This document shows positions 57,434 to 64,000 of a DNA stretch of 64,000 nucleotides, piece by piece. This DNA comes from Centroberyx gerrardi (taxonomy: Eukaryota > Chordata > Actinopteri > Beryciformes > Berycidae). Location of the stretch: positions 20,436,449 to 20,500,448 of the forward strand of contig NC_135999.1 in assembly GCF_048128805.1 (NCBI RefSeq), written 5' to 3'. A model generated the notes under the pieces. The model ran no database searches, was not told where the DNA came from, and saw nothing but the letters and a program-made list of their open reading frames with translations. Position numbers and translations under genes: made by a program. Every line of letters begins with the position of its first letter. Positions within the stretch are counted from its first letter, which is position 1.

Positions 57434-60400
57434 ATACTCGTTAAACAAAGGCTGTGACTCACCTCCTGTACCATTTCCTTAATGAGCTTGTTTGCTGCTC
57501 TTAGATCTTCAGGGTGAGTGCTGTTCAGTAAGCGAGACAGCATCTATATAAACAGGATAGAACAGAAGAAAAGGAGAGGAAAGAGAAGGGGAAGAGTGGG
57601 AGAGGGGAAATGAGGTAAACCGGTGAATCCCCCAACGATTTCCCCAGTAGTTTTCATTTCAAAGGATTAGATGGGTAAAAAGGTGTATTAGGATGACTTT
57701 CATAAATATGACATGAAAGCAACACGATATGCAACTCCTTCCTTTTGTGAACCTGTTGAAGATGTTCTGTGCTTCTTCATCACTCTTACCTTGGATTTCT
57801 CCTCATCCTCAAAGATGGCGCTCTTGGCTCTGGGTGGAGGAGGTGGGAGGAGCTTGTCATCAGGAAGCACTGGGTCCTGCTTGACAATACCTGGAAGAGA
57901 ACAAGGACACCCATTCACTTAACACGAATAAACAGTCTGTCAACAGCACATCCCCCGTTTCATACAGTATACTGTATATAGATCTCAACTAATACAGAAT
58001 CCAGGTCACCATTCAGACTGGTAATGAAGAGCTTTGTTTTAGTTGTGGAAAGTGAAATTAAAAAGAAGGAATAGTGTCAAAAGGCCTGGGTGTACATTGG
58101 ATATTGGTTCTAAAAATTCATACTTTTTTTATCCTCTTGGGAGAATTAAATTTTCATTATGTGACAGTGAATTGTTTTCTCTCAAACATTTGTAGATGCC
58201 ACATCTGATAATCCAATATTTTAAAGCTTTTCAACACCTTTAAATCTATACTGATACCAAAAATCAATATGGTCAAGACAGGCATCGTTCTTTAATACCC
58301 AAACCTACATAAACATTGGCTGCACTGCAGTACTTCAGGGCCGCTGTTGCAGCTTGCGTGTAAACTCCCATTACTAAGATCATACTAGATTCAACGAACT
58401 ATGACTAAGGATGTTAGTCTTGTGCTGGTGCCACATCATCATAAAAACGAGAACTGATACTATGATGTACAAAACACTATTTGTTAAAGCAATATAAATT
58501 TGGGGAACTGAAAAAAACATATAATTGAACCCAGAAAATCAGTCACAGAGGCATTCATAAATCAAACTCTATATATTGAATGCATAGAATAACACCAACA
58601 TCAACAAAGGCTAATAGACACTGCTGGCCAAACTACTGCTGATGGACTTACCACAGCTTTTACAATTAACATCAGTAACAGGTTAAATGGCTGCTCTCTT
58701 AATTAAACTTTATTCAGTACGTATTCAGTAAGTTCACTGGGGTGTCTTATTTGGATGGGGGGTGGGGGTAAAGTTCAGTAGATCACTCGACTGAGCGCTC
58801 ACCCTGTTTTTTCAGCATTTGATAAGCGTCTGCTATCTTGGTCTCATCCGGCAGCCCCACCATCCAGCTGTACATCATTTCCAGAACCTTCTTCTTCACT
58901 GGTTCTGGAGCCCGGGAACCCAAGTACTGCGGAGGAGAGGGGATTAATGGCATTGTTTTAGAGAAATACTGTAAGTTCCTGCTCCAACAGCAACTGAAGT
59001 AGAGAGGGAAATACAGGCACTTGGCAACTCTAAAAAGTCAGGAGGAAGCAACTGTATTGTATTCATTTTGTAAGAAGGTCATCTCACATAACCTGGCATG
59101 TTTTTTTTTTCCATTAATCTAAAGCTGCATGTTCACAAAAGAGATTATTGGTACATTAAGTATAATTTTTACTGTCCCATAGCACAAAATGAGCATGATA
59201 TATCTGCAGGGATTTGATAGGGTTGTTGATCAATACCAATGACTCAACAATTACTTTGCCAGGTGCTGAGAGTTCTGGCTTTCAAAAATCACTTTTGGCC
59301 CAATAAAAGTTTACAAAACCTCTAAATGCCATTATTCACTCGATAACAGTGTTTTACAATCTCAAACCAATGCAAAAAACAATAGTTCTGGATGTAGGGT
59401 AGGTGCCCAAATGGTGCAACAACATGAACCACAACCAAAAAAAACAGTTATGGAGGTCAGTCAGTACCTTGGGGGAGACCACCTTGATGAGCTCGTTGAG
59501 GAAGCGGAACTTGCCCACTTCACTGTGGAACCGCTTCCCACAGTTCTTCATGCACGTCTCAAGAACCTGGGGAAAACAATGATTACTTTGAGTTTGTTGG
59601 TCTCATGTTTGTACAGACAAGCCTTCATTACAATAAAAATAAAGCTAGATGACATGTTATGTGGCCTTTCGCAGAGCTTTACGGCTGTTAGTCAACCCAC
59701 ATAAGCCACTCAATTGCAGCTTGTTTTGATGGAGAGTGGGCTTGTCTAACCCTAACCCTCTCTTACCGTAAGCGCTTGCATAGCCTCCCACTCCTGAGGC
59801 GACTGGATTTTGTGGGCCAGGAGCCTGGTTGCAAGCTGGGGACTGATAATGACAAAAGAAAGAAAGAAAAGAAAACAAACCGTAACCCTTTCTTCATTGA
59901 CTGGAAGCTAACAAGACTATGCACATAGATTTTTCCACATACAGTCGTGTACAAGACATGTATTCAGCCCTTTGACTTTTTAAATTCCATAACTTTCTAT
60001 GAATGCATGACTGGAGTATTATTTATATTTTTATGGAATGGAGTACATAAATCCATCACAAACAATCCACAAACAAATAAATAAAAGGTATAAAGGCTGA
60101 ACACAAAATGTGACTGGACCCTTGCCATTAGGGTTCTGAGACTTTGAAACTAGCTGCAAATCAGCATCAAATTTGAAATCACTTCTTAAAACCTTGACCT
60201 CCGTTTTAGGTTTTACTTTCTGTACTGTGTTTCTTGCTTTGCTTACATTGCCTTTTTACTTTTACTGTTAAGTTTAGCTTTTTTTAAACTCCACTGAATA
60301 GCAATTTGTAACCATTTTGAAAAGTGCTATACAAGCAATATGATTATTACTGTTATTATTATTATTATTATTATATTATTATTATTATAAATAGCATCAC

Positions 60401-62072
60401 ATACAAGGCCTCATGAGATTATCACAGCAGAAGAAACATCTGGCCAGCCTATCTGATAGGCAGCAAGGAAAATAGCGGGCCAAAAGAAAACTCTTTCCAT
60501 CCTATCAGCTTGATGGATGATCTTTGGGAGTTTCTGTTCGTGTTGCAACCGAACAGCTGTATCATTAACAACAGTTGGAGCCCTGGAGCATTGTATTGTT
60601 AAGTCATGTTGATGCAGCCAAAGCAGCTGCCAGGCATAAATTCATTAAAAGTGTAACAATTTACTGCAATGCCACCTGGCAAGAATCATTTCCCAGCATG
60701 TCAGCAAACTGTCTATGCCAACTACAAGCTGGGCAAAAGTGACAAGCTGGTTGCTACTTGCTTGCAACCTCAACAGGTAAACAAAGCTTCTTCGAAATTA
60801 TTTTTTCATCTTAAATGTGATTTACATGACAGCAGCTGGTGCATACATACAAGTGGTGCACTAATTAGCAAAATGTGAGGCAAAACACCCTAGGGGCAAA
60901 ATCATTATCAGACAGAGGGTTGAACATGTGTCATGCTGTAGCTCATTATGTGAAAAATGTAAAGCTGGAGAATACTTTTTTGAATGACAGCAACACTCGT
61001 TCACAGTCTCACCCTTCTGGTTCATTGTTGAGCTGTTCACAAAAGCCCTTGATACTGTCCCAGTCAGCCTCCTTGTTCAGAGGGTTGGTGGCATTGTCTG
61101 TGGGAAAGGAGAAAACAAATTAGAAAGACCACGACCAAAAAATGGATGTTGACCAATTCACATTTTCTCTATACCCCATACCTGCAAATTGCCATCTATA
61201 ATGTGTAGTTTAGGGTTGCTAAATGCAAGAGTGTTTAAATTTTTACTTTAAATTTAGTGAAAGCCAACTGTAAAACATTATTCTCATGTTATTCCTGATT
61301 GTGATCTGTTCAGTATTGATTTGTGAATTCGTCTCTCAGAGCTGCACCATTAACAAGGAATGGGGATCAACTTTGTGCACATAATGACAATTCACAGGTT
61401 GATTTTACAGGTACTAAACCTGATGTTAAACCTCAGACGTCCTATAAGCTGCTCTCAGTCTCTGATTATTGTCAACAGAGAAGTCCCAGCTTGTTTACAT
61501 TGTGAAGACCACTGGTTCTCTGATTTCTAGCTCTGGAAGAGAGTTGTTCATGTTCGCAGAAAATGATTTAAGGTTATAGGATTAAAGTATGATTACTGGT
61601 TTGGGGTGGACTGTGGTTTAAAACATATCATCGTCACCAAGTGGCTTGGTCCTCAAGGAAAAACCATAGCTAGCTAGGTTAGCACTTAGCTGGATATCAG
61701 TGGGACTTTTAAGTTTAGCGAAAATGTCAATGATGTTTGTCTAGTATCAGTAATAGGCTATGTTAAACTGACAGCAATAGACATATTTTGAACACAGTAA
61801 CCATAGTTCATCATTGTAACGGCGATGTGTTATTTGACTGAGTTTGTTCCATATAGCGAAATAATTGCACTTTTTGGTTTGATGACATTCGTTCTCTTGA
61901 CTCGTATAAAATCTTTTCCGCGTGGACAGTCTGACAGTAGCGAATGAAAACTGTTAATATAGCTTCATTGCGTTAATGTAAATCACATTACGTCCTAAAG
62001 TAATCTTATAATACCGTATGGTGACTTACTGATGCGAGACTGCAGGCTCGCCTCTTCTGAAGGCACCGCCAT
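51146..62072 (-). CDS. gga1: GGA1 (Golgi-localised, gamma-ear-containing, ARF-binding protein 1)
   Basis: Seventeen coding exons in transcript order: 62072-62030, 61097-61013, 59842-59767, 59566-59468, 58926-58803, 57890-57790, 57543-57463, 56578-56441, 56279-56198, 55632-55522, 55313-55170, 54565-54501, 54366-54176, 53849-53590, 52917-52748, 51842-51732 and 51256-51146 (stop TAG). Phases join to 663 codons. Order: VHS domain (about 10-147; NATNPLNKEADW, LLAHKIQSPQEWEA, FRFLNELIKVVSPKYLG), GAT domain (about 165-305; IFEDEEKSKMLSRLL, RPTLFRLASDTEDNDEAL, LTQVINLYRQLVKGEEVNG), Pro/Ala-rich hinge, and gamma-ear GAE domain (about 530-663; LPVTVFDKHSLRVLFHFA to GDVDQFPPPNTWGNL). It sorts DXXLL cargo from the trans-Golgi network with ARF and clathrin. 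The internal SLLDDELM (352-359) matches the autoinhibitory/clathrin-binding segment. The hinge and GAE favour GGA1 over GGA3. Confidence 0.96.
51958..52130 (+). repeat. Teleost dispersed repeat, ATCCAAAGYG family
   Basis: Contains TTAGTTGACACTCTTATCCA, then GGGGCTCAGTGTCTTGCTCA and a tail with AACTAGCCTACC. This is the longest of four related copies. It ends about ten bases before the inverted-repeat element at 52143. Confidence 0.6.
52143..52718. mobile_element. MITE with long (about 60 bp) terminal inverted repeats
   Basis: GACCCTGTTTACACTTGGTT with TTTAAAATGCGTCTTGGGC and ATCGGATCACAAGTGGACAG at the left recur inverted at the right end with only a few mismatches. AGT flanks both ends (52140-52142 and 52719-52721), a possible 3-bp target duplication. 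The interior repeats TTTACAC and GCGTC motifs. It lies in GGA1 intron 15. Confidence 0.8.
55471..55503. repeat. (CA)n microsatellite
   Basis: About 16 CA units just downstream of the donor of GGA1 exon 10 on the transcript strand. Confidence 0.95.
56940..57115 (+). repeat. Dispersed repeat related to 19530-19870
   Basis: GGGCTGCGTGATTATAGCTA and AATTATTTTGTTGCACTTTT match the copy in BMERB1 intron 1. Lies in GGA1 intron 7. Confidence 0.55.
57402..57430. repeat. (CA)n microsatellite
   Basis: About 14 CA units in GGA1 intron 7, some 30 bases past the donor of exon 7 on the transcript strand. Confidence 0.95.
59940..60115 (+). repeat. Possible Tc1-like transposon end fragment
   Basis: ACAGTCGTGTACAAGACATG followed by TATTCAGCCCTTTGACTTTT resembles the start of fish Tc1/mariner-type repeats with 'tattcagccccttgaa'. 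No second end and no transposase are seen. Confidence 0.35.
60342..60388. repeat. (ATT)n microsatellite
   Basis: Trinucleotide run with one interruption in GGA1 intron 2. Confidence 0.9.
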
Positions 62073-62998
62073 CTTTCGGGAACTCCGAAGACTCAGGTGG
62101 CAACTATCGCGTTACTTTGTAATGTATCGCGTGGATAGCCGCTTGAGCAGTGTGTGTAGCTCCCTCGATTGGGCACAGAGAGGAACAACAACGTGACATT
62201 GAGCAGGGCGGTGGGCAGGCTGCCAACGCGATGAGGATGGCTTGGCACAGGCACCCTGCTGCATTGATCAAAATTAAGTGTCAGTGATATACATTTATTA
62301 CAGTGTAACTGGATTAATTGTCGCAAAGGGGACGTTGAGATTAACGCGCGATGTACCGCACCTTTGTGTCCAGAAGAAAGGCAGAGAGAGATAATGGGAC
62401 TGTCACTGCAGGAGACTGCACCAGCGAACAATAACTGTGTTGTGGTCCACCTCACAGTGAAGGAAACTGACAGCTTTTAAGCTTCGTCTGAAACCACATC
62501 GGTCGACGTTGAGAAAGTGACTCATCAGTGTGGCAGGACTCATCAACAAGAAGCAAGCTTACAAACTGCAGACACAAGCTAGCTAGCTAAATTGGCTACG
62601 TCGAGATTTCTGTTAAATAAACTTTGTTTGCAAGCTAACGTTATCAACTTGGGTCATCAGATATAGTTTTAACTTTATGGTTCTGGTCAAAGTTCGTGTT
62701 TAGATGCAGTTATTACTGATGGAGTAACTCCGCTCTCCAGATAGTGGAGAGCATAATGCATGTTGTAGTTGCAAAAGTTAGCTAACATCTAGCTTGCTAG
62801 CCACCATGCTAGCTTTTTTGGCGTGACTCACTGGCTGCAAATGAATGTATCGTAATTTCGGGTGTTGCCTGTCTCCTCTTCACTGAAACGCTACTGATGA
62901 ATCGTGTCGGACTGGAAGAAAGACTTTCTCCTGTCCCTTCTCACACGTGGAACAACAACACGTCGATTTGAGAATAATATTGGGATTTTTACAACAAT
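62073..62998. promoter_or_regulatory. Divergent promoter region between GGA1 and MICALL1
   Basis: The start codons are 926 bp apart on opposite strands, so both promoters lie here. CpG occurs in clusters (62080-62240 and 62330-62420). TAGCTAGCTAA and GCTAACGTTA motifs sit on the MICALL1 side. No TATA box is obvious. Confidence 0.5.
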
Positions 62999-63144
62999 AT
63001 GATGGGCTCGTTGAAAGCTCTTCAGGAGTGGTGTCGGATACAATGCGAAGATTACAACGATGTGGAAATAAAGAACATGTCAACGTCTTTCCGAGACGGT
63101 TTGGCATTTTGTGCCATAATACACCGTTATAGACCAGACTTGAT
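62999..63144 (+). CDS. micall1: MICALL1 (MICAL-like protein 1), first coding exon only
   Basis: The exon runs from ATG to a GTAAGT donor (GT at 63145-63146) and ends in phase 2 after 48 codons. It reads [19 protein letters not shown], then [19 protein letters not shown] and IHRYRPDL, the start of a type 2 calponin-homology domain. The second Met (63002) lines up better with the human start (M-A-G-x-x-x-A-L) and may be the true initiator. MICALL1 links Rab8/Rab35 and EHD1 on recycling endosomes; its LIM, proline-rich and bMERB regions must lie beyond the window. Synteny with GGA1 and DDX17 supports MICALL1 over MICALL2. Whether it is the a or b fish copy cannot be told. Confidence 0.88.
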
Positions 63145-64000
63145 GTAAGTAATCTAATGTCCTACCATTGTTACTAACACGATATTTACTTAATTATTTG
63201 CTTATTTGCTTAATGTGTCATCTCTGTTAACGTTATAAATGCAATCTTATATTTTGACAAAACTCAAGAGCTAGCTCAGTTTCATAAGACTGGGCGATAA
63301 TGTTTGTGGTGACATTTTAATTATAACCGCATTAAGATCCAAATCTAACTGCATTGATACACTGGTATGATATGAATTCAAGGCTAAGATAAATGTTGCA
63401 TAAACATGGCAGCTGTCCTCATGTAACGGGGGCAGCTCCGTGAAGAGTGTTACAAAGTGACAGGCTGCTAACTTTTGGCTTTGAACTTGCATTCAGATTG
63501 GAATGATTACAGTAATCCAATCAGGACAGAAGAGCAGAGCAAACAGTTATTCTGCAGCCGGGTCGTGAACTGGTCCTGGCTCTATATTATTCCATGAAAC
63601 AGGGCTGTAATGGCTGGGATTACGTTGGCTCCTGTCAATTTATAGATATAGTTTATAGATTTTCTTCAAATCCATTTTAAATAGAAAGCTTCACAACTCA
63701 AAACACCACATTAACATCACTGGATATGTAGGGAGGCTGTGCCTTTGTCATAATTTCTGTTAGTGGTCATTCTTGTTCTTCTTGATCTCTTTCACATTGT
63801 TTAGGTGCAGATTGAGATAACATTACTAAACACTCTAAAAAAAAAGCTATCACCACCAAAAAAGCTATCATCATTGTGTGCAAATAATGTTTCTGTGTGT
63901 ATAGCCGTTAGTTATTTGCTCAATTACAGTTTTATGAACATTATATGAACATTGGAGGGTGAGAGGCCAGTGTGCTGTAATTAACTTAGGCTGACAAGCC
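63145..64000 (+). other. MICALL1 intron 1 (partial)
   Basis: No exon with continuing CH-domain sequence is seen before the end of the window. The short frames have no homology. Confidence 0.6.

Noticed and set aside
51146-62072. Assignment as GGA3
   Set aside because: The hinge (SLLDDELMSLGL, LLGKTLLQQSLPPESQQV) and VHS/GAT wording are nearer to GGA1, and DDX17/MICALL1 synteny agrees.

Overview
The window looks like teleost nuclear DNA, probably from a percomorph or similar fish. Genes are split by many short GT-AG introns, the predicted proteins read as vertebrate orthologues, and introns and intergenic space carry short inverted-repeat transposons, a decayed LTR retrotransposon and long dinucleotide repeats typical of fish. 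There are no bacterial-style operons and no CRISPR array. I recognise seven genes. Six have a stop codon in the window; MARF1 lacks its 5' part and MICALL1 lacks nearly everything after its first exon. Exon borders were read by eye from splice sites and checked by reading-frame continuity.

Layout: (1) 2049-7543, + strand, the last ten coding exons of MARF1 with five LOTUS repeats. (2) 12217-22672, - strand, BMERB1 in six exons, convergent with MARF1. (3) 26374-29561, - strand, MPV17L in four exons. (4) 31607-34925, - strand, NTAN1 in ten exons. (5) 35482-44577, + strand, DDX17 in 13 exons, head-to-head with NTAN1. (6) 46358-49397, a decayed Ty3/gypsy-type element with two recognisable LTRs, sitting between the convergent 3' ends of DDX17 and GGA1. 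(7) 51146-62072, - strand, GGA1 in 17 exons. (8) 62999-63144, + strand, first coding exon of MICALL1, head-to-head with GGA1.

The genes do not form one pathway. MARF1 and DDX17 act on RNA, NTAN1 in the Arg/N-degron pathway, MPV17L in an organelle membrane, and GGA1, MICALL1 and BMERB1 in membrane traffic or the cytoskeleton (MICALL1 and BMERB1 both belong to bMERB-domain families). In human the first four genes lie at 16p13.11 and the last three at 22q13.1, so the window joins two human synteny blocks at the NTAN1/DDX17 divergent promoter.

The most interesting points are a candidate stop-containing cassette exon in the long intron 11 of DDX17 (42287-42806), a broken NUDT3/NUDT4-like retrocopy inside the LTR element (47185-47360), and the integrase-before-reverse-transcriptase order of that element. 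I found no clearly new system; most of the novelty is in regulation and in transposon architecture.
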